Below are positions 1-5,656 of a stretch of 8,490 nt of DNA, piece by piece. Numbering within the stretch: position 1 is the first letter of the stretch; each line of letters starts with the position of its first letter. This DNA comes from an uncultured Clostridia bacterium. Lineage in GTDB: Bacteria > Bacillota > Clostridia > Oscillospirales > Ruminococcaceae. Made by a program: the position numbers and the translations under genes. Location: NCBI GenBank assembly GCA_947175045.1, contig CAMWLH010000072.1, positions 1 to 8,490 on the forward strand, read 5' to 3'. Under the pieces are notes generated by a model, which ran no database searches, had not been told where the DNA came from, and saw only the letters and a list, made by a program, of their open reading frames with translations.

Positions 1-2
1 CC

Positions 3-977
3 CCTGTTGAACCGCGTGACAGCTCGCGGCTGATGATGGTCGACCGTGAAAGCGGCGAAATAATACACGATCGGTTTTATAATATATGCGATCATCTGCA
101 AAAGGGTGACCTGCTGGTAATGAACGACAGCAAGGTATTTCCCGCGCGCATATACGGCACAAAGAGGGAAACGGGTGTTCCCGTGGAATTTCTGCTGCTG
201 AAGCGGGAAAGCCTTACCGACTGGGAAACGCTGGTAAGACCGGGGCGGCGGCTCAAGCCGGGCGTTATCGTGGATTTCCCCGAGGGCTTGTCGGCGGAGA
301 TACTGGAAACTGTGAACGGCGGCAATAGGTTGGTAAGGTTTTCCTTTGAGGGAGATTTCTTTGATATTCTCGACAGGATAGGGCAGATGCCGCTGCCGCC
401 ATATATTACCGAAAAGCTCAAGGACAACGACCGATACAATACGATCTATTGCCGTGAGACGGGCTCTGCGGCGGCTCCTACGGCGGGGCTGCATTTCACG
501 GAGCGTCTTTTCGCGCAGCTTAAGGAAAAGGGTGTGGACACTGCCTATGTTACGCTTCATGTGGGTCTGGGAACATTCCGACCCGTTAAGGAGGACAATA
601 TCCTCGACCATAAAATGCATATCGAGCATTATTCTATCCCCTGCGAGACCGCCGAGAAGATCAGGGAATGCAAGCAGCTCGGCGGGCGCGTGATTGCGGT
701 AGGCACCACAAGCTGCCGCACGTTGGAGAGCGCGGCGCAGAGCGGAGAGATATCCTCCCGCAGCGACGATACGGGGATATTTATTTACCCCGGGTATGAG
801 TTTAAGTGCATAGACGGACTCATTACCAATTTTCATCTTCCCGAAAGTACGCTTATAATGCTTGTCAGTGCGTTTCTCGGCAGGGAGAAAACGTTGAACG
901 CGTACCGAAAAGCCATTGAGGAGCGCTACCGCTTTTTCAGCTTTGGGGACGCTATGTTTATTGCAAACAAGATTTGA
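3..977 (+). CDS. queA: S-adenosylmethionine:tRNA ribosyltransferase-isomerase QueA, 5' end cut by the window
   Basis: QueA transfers and isomerises the ribosyl part of S-adenosylmethionine onto 7-aminomethyl-7-deazaguanine in tRNA, giving epoxyqueuosine; it is a cytoplasmic housekeeping enzyme. Family blocks seen in order are LVMNDSKVFPARIYG, GQMPLPPYI, AAPTAGLHFT, LHVGLGTFRP, GTTSCRTLESA, NFHLPESTLIMLVSAFLG and the C-terminal YRFFSFGDAMFI. The frame is open from base 3 and reads EPRDSSRL just before the first ATG at 33. That matches the conserved N-terminal region of QueA, so 33 is not the true start, which lies upstream of the window. The C-terminus is complete and ends normally with TGA, so the element next door has not truncated the gene. 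By eye the coding sequence is richer in G and C than the genes to its right, consistent with host chromosome. A hairpin follows within 25 bases. Confidence 0.96.
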   Translation, partial: PVEPRDSSRLMMVDRESGEIIHDRFYNICDHLQKGDLLVMNDSKVFPARIYGTKRETGVPVEFLLLKRESLTDWETLVRPGRRLKPGVIVDFPEGLSAEILETVNGGNRLVRFSFEGDFFDILDRIGQMPLPPYITEKLKDNDRYNTIYCRETGSAAAPTAGLHFTERLFAQLKEKGVDTAYVTLHVGLGTFRPVKEDNILDHKMHIEHYSIPCETAEKIRECKQLGGRVIAVGTTSCRTLESAAQSGEISSRSDDTGIFIYPGYEFKCIDGLITNFHLPESTLIMLVSAFLGREKTLNAYRKAIEERYRFFSFGDAMFIANKI

Positions 978-999
978 TTTTTAGATTCTATATACCGCA

Positions 1000-1031
1000 A
1001 AAGGCGCTCTGTAAAGCCTCAGAGCGCCTTT
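1000..1031. terminator. Bidirectional factor-independent terminator between queA and the recombinase
   Basis: A 12-bp perfect stem has arms at 1000-1011 and 1020-1031 (core AAGGCGCTCTG paired with CAGAGCGCCTT) around an 8-base loop. A T-rich but interrupted tail follows on the plus strand (TTTGTCGTTATTTT), and TTTTGCGG follows on the minus strand. Its place between two convergent genes suggests it stops transcription from both queA and the recombinase. The broken T-run makes its strength uncertain. Confidence 0.75.
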
Positions 1032-1041
1032 GTCGTTATTT

Positions 1042-2763
1042 TCAGTTATACAAAAATTTGTGCGAAATTCCGTTTTTGAACCTGATTTCGACCACTTTTG
1101 AGTCAAAAACTGCAATTTTTGATATAGCATTTTGCACAAATTCTTTCCACACTTCCTTGCTAGTTGACTGGCTAAATTTCGAGAAATTTATGTATCTTCT
1201 GTCCTGTAATTGGTTGGAGAGAATGAAGAGTGAAGCAGTTTTCAGAAAATCCTCGTCGGACACGGTTTTAGACGTTCCGTTCTTTTCTATTGCATCCAAT
1301 CGTTTGTTTATTGTTTCGAGGGTCTCTGTGATCGTCTGCTTTTGAATGGCATACTCTCTGTCGGAAATCGTTTCATGCTCTTCGGAATAAAGGTAAAGCT
1401 GCTGTAAGCGCTGTAAAGCTCGCTCTTGTTTACGCTTCTCCGAAAGGAGAATGTCACTTTCGCTTGTCTCTGGCTTATCGGAAGGATTTTCCTTTATAAG
1501 CTTGGATCTATACGGTATATTGTCGAATTTCCGCATAAATAGGTCATAAAGCTCCATAAGTCCTTGATGTTCAATACCTGTTACTGCTGAAAGCGCCTCG
1601 CCTTTCAGCAATTTCTTTTCCAGCATTTCTGGAGAGGTACTTTTGCCGAAGCTCTCCTTAGCCTTGATGACGTTCGCCATGTAGTTGATGATGAACGGAC
1701 CAATCGTCATATCGGTTACAGATGAGTTGTCACAGTCGGAGAAACGTCTGCGGCGTGAGCAATGATACAAAGACGGTACATATCCGTTCTTGCGCATTTT
1801 GTCTGAGGTACACTGATACTGACTGCCACAGATACCGCACCATAGCAGACCTCCGAATATATGAATGTTTTTGCACGTGTAGGTTTTTGCGCCGTCCTTA
1901 TTGGAGCGTGTCTGAGAGTGAAGTTTCTGGAGCACTCTTTCTTGGCGCTCCTTAGTTATTAAGGGGTCGTGATGGTTCTCGCATATTATCCAGTCCTCCT
2001 GCTTGCGCTCGTAGGAGGGCGTTTTATTACTTCCTGCCGCTTCGCACAGTCGGTTATATCTGTATGAGCCGATATAGAATACGTTGTGCAATATTGTTGA
2101 AATCGTTGTCGGACTCCATGGTGCTCCGCTTCTTTGAGTTATGCATTCGTTATTAAGCTCTCTGGCAATGGCAATCAGTGATGGTACTGTTTCATACATT
2201 GAATATATACGCTCGACTATGGCGGCTTCCTGTGGGTTTATGGAGAAGGTCTTGGTTGTTTTATCATAATCATACCCGTAGGGTATCCTACCGCCATTCC
2301 ACAGCCCTTTCTGCGCTCTGTTGACCATGACAGAGGAAACACGCTCGGAAGTCATTTTGCGTTCAAGCTCCGCGAAAATAAGAATGATTTTGAGCATGGC
2401 TTCTCCCATCGGGGTATCTGTCTGGAACTGCTCGTTTTTGCTGACAAAAGTAACCCCGAGGTATTTAAGCTCGTTGTACATCTGGGCAAAGTCGATCAGA
2501 TTGCGGCTGATACGATCTATTTTCCAGACAATCAGATGGGAAAATTCCTTGTGCCTCATTCTGGACATCATTTGCTGAAATGCAGGTCTATCCGTGTTTT
2601 TAGCGGAAAATCCCGCATCTTCAAATACTTCATACTTATTGATGTCCAAAGCGAATTTAGAGTAGTTTATGAGCTCCTCCCGCTGCATAGGCAGGCTATC
2701 CCTATCAATTTGGTGTGTGGTTGACACTCGTATGTAGAGCGCCGCTTTTTTATCGTTGCTCAT
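1042..2763 (-). CDS. Large serine recombinase (site-specific integrase)
   Basis: This 573-residue protein would integrate and excise the element by cutting attP and attB through a serine-DNA linkage. The N-terminal resolvase domain (about residues 5-150) has YIRVST with the probable catalytic Ser14, the DRPAFQQM block at 58-65 and VWKIDRISRN at 79-88 with active-site-type arginines. A recombinase domain follows (about 155-285, WNGGRIPYGY, WSPTTISTILHN). A zinc ribbon is marked by Cys309, Cys312, Cys335 and Cys344, and a coiled-coil stretch lies near 440-510. The C-terminus reads VEIRFKNG, common in this family. Length is normal and no break is seen. The ATG start is supported by GGAGGTGA six bases upstream (2770-2777). 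It lies 23 bases after the repressor stop, so the two genes are probably co-transcribed, and it converges on queA. Large integrases of this type often need a separate directionality factor for excision; none is recognisable here. Confidence 0.95.
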   Translation of the reverse strand: MSNDKKAALYIRVSTTHQIDRDSLPMQREELINYSKFALDINKYEVFEDAGFSAKNTDRPAFQQMMSRMRHKEFSHLIVWKIDRISRNLIDFAQMYNELKYLGVTFVSKNEQFQTDTPMGEAMLKIILIFAELERKMTSERVSSVMVNRAQKGLWNGGRIPYGYDYDKTTKTFSINPQEAAIVERIYSMYETVPSLIAIARELNNECITQRSGAPWSPTTISTILHNVFYIGSYRYNRLCEAAGSNKTPSYERKQEDWIICENHHDPLITKERQERVLQKLHSQTRSNKDGAKTYTCKNIHIFGGLLWCGICGSQYQCTSDKMRKNGYVPSLYHCSRRRRFSDCDNSSVTDMTIGPFIINYMANVIKAKESFGKSTSPEMLEKKLLKGEALSAVTGIEHQGLMELYDLFMRKFDNIPYRSKLIKENPSDKPETSESDILLSEKRKQERALQRLQQLYLYSEEHETISDREYAIQKQTITETLETINKRLDAIEKNGTSKTVSDEDFLKTASLFILSNQLQDRRYINFSKFSQSTSKEVWKEFVQNAISKIAVFDSKVVEIRFKNGISHKFLYN

Positions 2764-2786
2764 ACGAGGTCACCTCCATATCCTTA

Positions 2787-3170
2787 TTATCCGAGCGTTG
2801 AAAACCTTTGCTCGGTAGCTGTCAAGCCATCCTTTTCAGCTGGGGTCATATACTTATTAAGTAATGTCCACAACACTTGCTTGTCGTCATATGTGGCTCT
2901 GCTGTATGACGAAAGCAATAAGCTTTCTTCCTTGCTGAGATCGTCTTTTGAGAACGGAATGTTGACGATCCCCAGAAGATAATCCGTCGAAACATCCAGC
3001 GCCACCGAAATCTTTGCAATAACATCGATTATTGATGGAGCTCTCTTTTGATTGAGATACCTGCTGATTGTTGATTCAGCGACGTTGGCTTTTTCGGCCA
3101 GCCACTTTTGAGTTACCCCTCTCATGTCCATAGCGTTTTGCAGACGCTCTGAAAAGTTTAAATTCGCCAT
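2787..3170 (-). CDS. Xre-family phage repressor (CI-like), short form
   Basis: This 127-residue DNA-binding protein is probably the lysogeny repressor. The N-terminal Xre/HTH_3 fold covers about residues 8-68: the helix-turn-helix is near 20-41 (TQKWLAEKANVAESTISRYL), followed by the usual ALDVSTDYLLG block at 57-67. The remaining 60 residues are polar and helical-looking, perhaps for oligomerisation. There is no Ala-Gly cleavage site or Ser-Lys peptidase S24 domain as in lambda CI. The start is supported by AAGGAGG seven bases upstream (3178-3184). The gene is divergent from the Cro-like gene and heads the operon that carries the recombinase. It probably acts at the TTGCC-N4-GGCAA palindromes in the control region, though the Cro-like protein may share them. 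Assignment as the main repressor is from position and fold, not experiment. Confidence 0.85.
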   Translation of the reverse strand: MANLNFSERLQNAMDMRGVTQKWLAEKANVAESTISRYLNQKRAPSIIDVIAKISVALDVSTDYLLGIVNIPFSKDDLSKEESLLLSSYSRATYDDKQVLWTLLNKYMTPAEKDGLTATEQRFSTLG

Positions 3171-3211
3171 AATGTATCCTCCTTGTTTTTATTTTGGGAA
3201 TTTGCGAATAC

Positions 3212-3240
3212 AGTATAACATTATTTTGCCGCTTTGTACG
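3212..3240 (-). promoter_or_regulatory. Possible repressor/recombinase promoter (leftward)
   Basis: On the minus strand a TATACT -10 box lies at 3217-3212, about 40 bases upstream of the repressor start. The best -35 at 17-bp spacing (3240-3235, CGTACA) matches the consensus poorly, so it may need activation or be weak. A degenerate operator copy (TTGCCGCTTTGTAC, 3226-3239) lies across the spacer. Confidence 0.4.
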
Positions 3241-3242
3241 AT

Positions 3243-3275
3243 AAAATTTCAAAAATAGCAAAAAAAATCAAAAAA
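3243..3275 (+). promoter_or_regulatory. Phased A-tracts upstream of the early promoter (UP-element-like)
   Basis: A-runs at 3243-3246, 3251-3255, 3260-3267 and 3270-3275 are centred about 9-10 bases apart and end 4 bases before the -35 box. Such spacing bends DNA, and A-rich sequence at this place can bind the RNA polymerase alpha subunit. The functional role is inferred. Confidence 0.45.
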
Positions 3276-3279
3276 CCGC

Positions 3280-3308
3280 TTGACAATTGCCGTTTGGCAA
3301 GATATAAT
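3280..3308 (+). promoter_or_regulatory. Early rightward promoter (PR-like), full consensus
   Basis: TTGACA at 3280-3285 and TATAAT at 3303-3308 are separated by exactly 17 bp, a perfect sigma-70/sigma-A promoter. It would start near 3315, ahead of the Cro-like gene. A palindromic operator fills the spacer, so a bound repressor should block RNA polymerase directly. Phased A-tracts lie immediately upstream. Confidence 0.9.
3287..3300. promoter_or_regulatory. Operator O1 inside the early promoter
   Basis: TTGCCGTTTGGCAA has perfect 5-base inverted arms (TTGCC/GGCAA) around GTTT. It lies wholly between the -35 and -10 boxes of the rightward promoter. Close copies recur at 3546-3559 and 3576-3589, which argues for a real binding site of the repressor or the Cro-like protein. 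Confidence 0.75.
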
Positions 3309-3341
3309 ATAATTATCCTAAAAACAAGGGAGGTTGGAAAA

Positions 3342-3563
3342 ATGAACTGTCTGAAGCTAAAAGGAAAGCGTATTTCGCTCGGTGTTACTCGTTCTGGCGC
3401 GGGTGCCGTGATAGGCAAAAACGAAAACACATATGCTTATAAAGAGCGTGGCGATACCGCCATAACGCTGGACGAGGCAGGAAAGCTGGCAATTGATTGG
3501 AAAATGTCGTTTGAGGAGTTCAACGATATTTTTTTTGACGGCATATTACCGTTTGGCAAGTAG
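3342..3563 (+). CDS. Cro-like small helix-turn-helix protein
   Basis: This 73-residue protein begins MNCLKLKGKRISLG and contains a degenerate Xre-like helix-turn-helix (about residues 13-37) followed by ITLDEAGKLA and SFEEFNDIFF. That pattern is typical of small Cro-like or early regulators next to phage repressors in Firmicutes. The ATG at 3342 is chosen because GGGAGG (3328-3333) lies eight bases upstream and because the consensus promoter at 3280-3308 lies inside any longer frame from 3234. It is the first gene of the rightward early operon and is divergent from the repressor. Its last codons (LPFGK) carry a near-exact copy of the operator, so its 3' end doubles as a regulatory site. It most likely represses the repressor promoter to favour lytic growth; this is inferred from position. 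Confidence 0.82.
   Translation: MNCLKLKGKRISLGVTRSGAGAVIGKNENTYAYKERGDTAITLDEAGKLAIDWKMSFEEFNDIFFDGILPFGK
3546..3559. promoter_or_regulatory. Operator copy O2 within the 3' end of the Cro-like gene
   Basis: TTACCGTTTGGCAA matches O1 at 13 of 14 positions. It lies in the codons for Leu-Pro-Phe-Gly-Lys just before the stop, and exactly 30 bp upstream of a third copy, close to three turns of the helix. Confidence 0.6.
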
Positions 3564-3571
3564 TTGCATGA

Positions 3572-3599
3572 TTTCTATCCTTTTGGCAATTTCTATTAT
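3572..3599 (+). promoter_or_regulatory. Possible second early promoter with operator O3
   Basis: TATCCTTTTGGCAA at 3576-3589 matches O1 at 11 of 14 positions, including the whole GGCAA arm. A TATTAT -10 box follows at 3594-3599; the -35 is poor (TTTCTA at 3572-3577, 16-bp spacing). The arrangement copies that of O1 in the main promoter, so a second repressed promoter for the next gene is plausible. Promoter strength is doubtful. Confidence 0.45.
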
Positions 3600-3622
3600 A
3601 ACACATACGGAGTGTGATTTGA

Positions 3623-4117
3623 ATGGGCTGTAAGCCGACAAAGGAAAACACGAACATCTATTTCAGGTGCAGAAAAGAAGCGGCATTATTTAATGACAAG
3701 CTATACAGTCGTGACGGAGCTTCCGAGCTGCTTGGGATATCAGTTTCTACGCTATCCGATTATGAGCTTGGTCTGACGAAAATAATACCGCCTGATATGG
3801 TGGTAAAGATGGCTGAGCTTTATAATGCTCCTCAGCTCTGTACCGGCTACTGTAAGATTGAATGTCCGATAGGCGAACGGCTTAATATATCAAGCGAGGT
3901 TCAGCCATTAGAACGAGTGGCGCTGAAATTGATAAAGCTGCTTGATGGTGAGAATATTGAGCAGATAAAAAGACAGATTGCCGATATATCCGAGGACGGA
4001 GTTATTGATGACAGCGAGCAGGGTACTCTCGAAGATATTGAAAAGTATCTTGCCAAGCTGTCAACCGTGATAAGCTCCTTGTCTCTCGTATGCAAAAAGG
4101 CACGAAAGGGTGATTGA
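3623..4117 (+). CDS. Helix-turn-helix protein with a Cys-x3-Cys-x3-Cys-Pro-Ile-Gly motif
   Basis: This 164-residue protein has an HTH_3-like region at about residues 27-68 (YSRDGASELLGISVSTLSDY, then ELYNAP). Next comes CTGYCKIECPIGE at 73-85, with Cys73, Cys77 and Cys81. Early-operon HTH proteins with this Cys pattern recur in Firmicutes phages; they are annotated as Xre regulators, and I know of no firm function. The Cys cluster suggests a metal or redox site. The C-terminal half (95-160) looks helical. The ATG is supported by GGAGTG (3609-3614) eight bases upstream. It follows the operator pair O2/O3, so it may be controlled separately from the Cro-like gene. The next gene starts on the base after its stop, suggesting translational coupling. 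Confidence 0.8.
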   Translation: MGCKPTKENTNIYFRCRKEAALFNDKLYSRDGASELLGISVSTLSDYELGLTKIIPPDMVVKMAELYNAPQLCTGYCKIECPIGERLNISSEVQPLERVALKLIKLLDGENIEQIKRQIADISEDGVIDDSEQGTLEDIEKYLAKLSTVISSLSLVCKKARKGD

Positions 4118-4288
4118 ATGACTGCGGATGATATGAGAACGTTTTTAAAGGAAATGTATGCAATTAGGTCTGACGAGGAGCTTTTCGCTGCTGCGAGGAA
4201 GATCAATATAGATGTAAGTGCCTTTGTGACACCTGTTTCACCGGGAGCGATAGAATATGAGGAGACCGCAGATACGGTTGCTGTCTAG
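4118..4288 (+). CDS. Small acidic protein of unknown function, 56 residues
   Basis: The frame encodes MTADDMRTFLKEMYAIRSDE and onward to a C-terminal TADTVAV. The ATG follows the stop of the HTH gene with no gap, and AAAGGGTGAT (4105-4114) sits at good ribosome-binding distance. That spacing, the absence of any other frame here and the position inside a packed operon support it as a real gene. Residues 1-30 look like two amphipathic helices with a Ser-Asp-Glu-Glu turn; the tail is acidic. There is no membrane segment or known motif. I do not recognise the family. A short adaptor or anti-host protein is possible but unproven. Confidence 0.7.
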   Translation: MTADDMRTFLKEMYAIRSDEELFAAARKINIDVSAFVTPVSPGAIEYEETADTVAV

Positions 4289-4330
4289 GCAAATACTCGA
4301 ATTTAACTTTTTGAGGAATGGAGAAATTAA

Positions 4331-4924
4331 ATGAATTTGACATTTGAGAGTGATACGCATACTTACAAGCTGGACGGAGTTGTGATCCCGTCGGTGACAC
4401 AGGTTATGAAACCGCTTTCCGACGCTTTGTATAAAAGTGTTGATGAAAATATTCTTGGAGTTGCGGCACACAGAGGCAGCATTGTACATGAAAGCATAGA
4501 GGACTATCTTAATCATGGAATCGACGACATACAGCCCGAATACAAGGGATACCTTGACGCTTTTAAGGCTTTTGAACATGATTATCCCTTTGAGGTGGTT
4601 GGAGTTGAAATGCGAACCTATCACGAGCTGTTAAGGTATGCGGGTACGGTCGACTTGCTGTGTAGGATAGACGGAAAGCTTATTCTTATAGATTACAAGA
4701 CTTCCGCACGAATAAATGAAATGCTTACCGGTGTACAGCTTGAAGCGTATGCCTCGTCGCTTGCGAGTAATGGGATAGTTATAGACGACAAAGCGATTCT
4801 TCATTTGAAAGATAATGGAAAATACACGCTTAAATGGTACGGAAAGCGCAGTTCCGAAAGCATTGCTGTATTCGGAGCTTGCTTGACGATATACAATCAC
4901 ATTATGAAGTTTAAGGAGGAATGA
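4331..4924 (+). CDS. PD-(D/E)XK superfamily nuclease, RecB/Cas4-like phage exonuclease
   Basis: This 197-residue protein has the full ordered motif set of RecB-type nucleases: HRGSIVHESIEDYL with His53, GTVDLL with Asp108, LILIDYKTS with Asp121 and Lys123, then QLEAYA with Gln137 and Tyr140. These residues bind metal and cut the phosphodiester backbone. The length and the place upstream of Bet suggest the nuclease half of a two-component recombinase, which would resect double-strand ends to give the single strands that Bet anneals. No helicase domain and no Cys cluster (as in true Cas4) are present. The start is supported by GGAG (4320-4323) seven bases upstream. The stop overlaps an ATG of the next frame. 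Family assignment is firm; the partnership with Bet is inferred from gene order. Confidence 0.88.
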   Translation: MNLTFESDTHTYKLDGVVIPSVTQVMKPLSDALYKSVDENILGVAAHRGSIVHESIEDYLNHGIDDIQPEYKGYLDAFKAFEHDYPFEVVGVEMRTYHELLRYAGTVDLLCRIDGKLILIDYKTSARINEMLTGVQLEAYASSLASNGIVIDDKAILHLKDNGKYTLKWYGKRSSESIAVFGACLTIYNHIMKFKEE

Positions 4925-4929
4925 CAGAC

Positions 4930-5652
4930 ATGGAAAAGACTGCAGAAACTGTTTTGGCAGTAATGCTCGACGAAGCGTCACATATCGACAATGTTGATGG
5001 CGAAAAAGAGCTGCTGGCTGAAACGACTGAAATTGAGGCACAAGCTTCGGAACTTGTTATCAGGACAGAAGCCGATTACGTCAATGCCGCTGAATTCGGT
5101 CGGGAGCTTAAAAGACAGGTGGCGAAAATCACCGACTTCTTTAAGCCGATGAAGGACGCGGCGCACAAGGCACATAAACAGTTGTGCGATAGGGAAAAGG
5201 CAATGCTTGAGCCTCTGAAAAAAGCCGAGGTTGCTGTAAAAGAAGCTATCGGCGCTTATCAGATTGAGGCTGAGAAGAAACGCAGGGAAGAGGAAGAGCG
5301 TCTTAAAAGACTTGCAGAGGCAGAGGCGGACGGGAAGCTTGAAGAGGCGGTTGAGGCTGAAAAGCGCGGTGACGTGTTGTCTGCGGAAGTATCAATAGAA
5401 GAGGCTTCGCTTCTCTCGGCGTGTAACTTATCTGTTGCTGCGGCTGCTCCCAAAGCGGAGGGAGTATCGACAACGGTTGATTATGAGATCGTGGCGATTG
5501 ACGATGGCAATGTACCAATTTCTATTAACGGTGCCATATTAAGACCTGTTGACGAAAAGGCGGTTTTGAAGCTCATTCGTCAAAGTAACGGTACCGTGAA
5601 TATCCCTGGTGTCAGGTTCAAGGAAATCCGCAGAGTATCCATAAGGAGGTGA
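4930..5652 (+). CDS. Coiled-coil phage protein between exonuclease and Bet, function unknown
   Basis: This 240-residue protein has three parts. Residues 40-110 are helical (TEADYVNAAEFGRELKRQ, ITDFFKPMKDAAHKAHKQ). Residues 85-165 are strongly charged and coiled-coil-like, with a Glu/Lys/Arg-rich core at 114-146. After an Ala-rich linker, a compact C-terminal domain (about 181-240) carries VDYEIVAIDDGNVPI and NIPGVRFKEIRRVSIR. Similar C-terminal domains occur in phage early proteins of unknown role. The ATG at 4930 is chosen because AAGGAGG (4913-4919) lies 10 bases upstream of it but only one base before the in-frame ATG at 4921. Its fixed place between exonuclease and annealing protein hints at a recombination accessory, perhaps binding DNA ends or a host nuclease as lambda Gam does, but no sequence match to Gam was seen. 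Confidence 0.82.
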   Translation: MEKTAETVLAVMLDEASHIDNVDGEKELLAETTEIEAQASELVIRTEADYVNAAEFGRELKRQVAKITDFFKPMKDAAHKAHKQLCDREKAMLEPLKKAEVAVKEAIGAYQIEAEKKRREEEERLKRLAEAEADGKLEEAVEAEKRGDVLSAEVSIEEASLLSACNLSVAAAAPKAEGVSTTVDYEIVAIDDGNVPISINGAILRPVDEKAVLKLIRQSNGTVNIPGVRFKEIRRVSIRR

Positions 5653-5656
5653 TTTG

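Noticed and set aside
1055..1142. Inverted repeats AATTTGTGC/GCACAAATT and GTTTTTGA/TCAAAAAC as a possible attachment-site structure
   Set aside because: They lie inside the conserved C-terminal coding part of the recombinase, and the A/T-rich arms are short enough to arise by chance.
974..1345. Plus-strand open frame of 123 codons opposite the recombinase 3' end
   Set aside because: It lies wholly over the terminator and the antisense of a well-supported recombinase gene, and shows no family motifs.
3234..3341. Longer version of the Cro-like gene starting at the ATG at 3234
   Set aside because: The added part covers the A-tracts and a consensus promoter whose transcript starts downstream of it, and the ATG at 3342 has its own good ribosome binding site.
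4048..4060. TTGCCAAG in the HTH gene as another operator half-site
   Set aside because: A single half-site in coding sequence without a partner arm or nearby promoter; expected by chance.
4238..4624. Minus-strand open frame of 128 codons
   Set aside because: It is antisense to the nuclease gene, whose active-site motifs are intact; no independent support.
4921..4929. ATG at 4921 as start of the coiled-coil protein (ATGA overlap with the nuclease stop)
   Set aside because: Only one base separates it from AAGGAGG; the ATG at 4930 has workable spacing.
5259..5518. Ser- and Pro-rich minus-strand frames
   Set aside because: These are reverse-strand readings of the Glu/Lys-rich coiled-coil codons; the unusual composition is explained by that.
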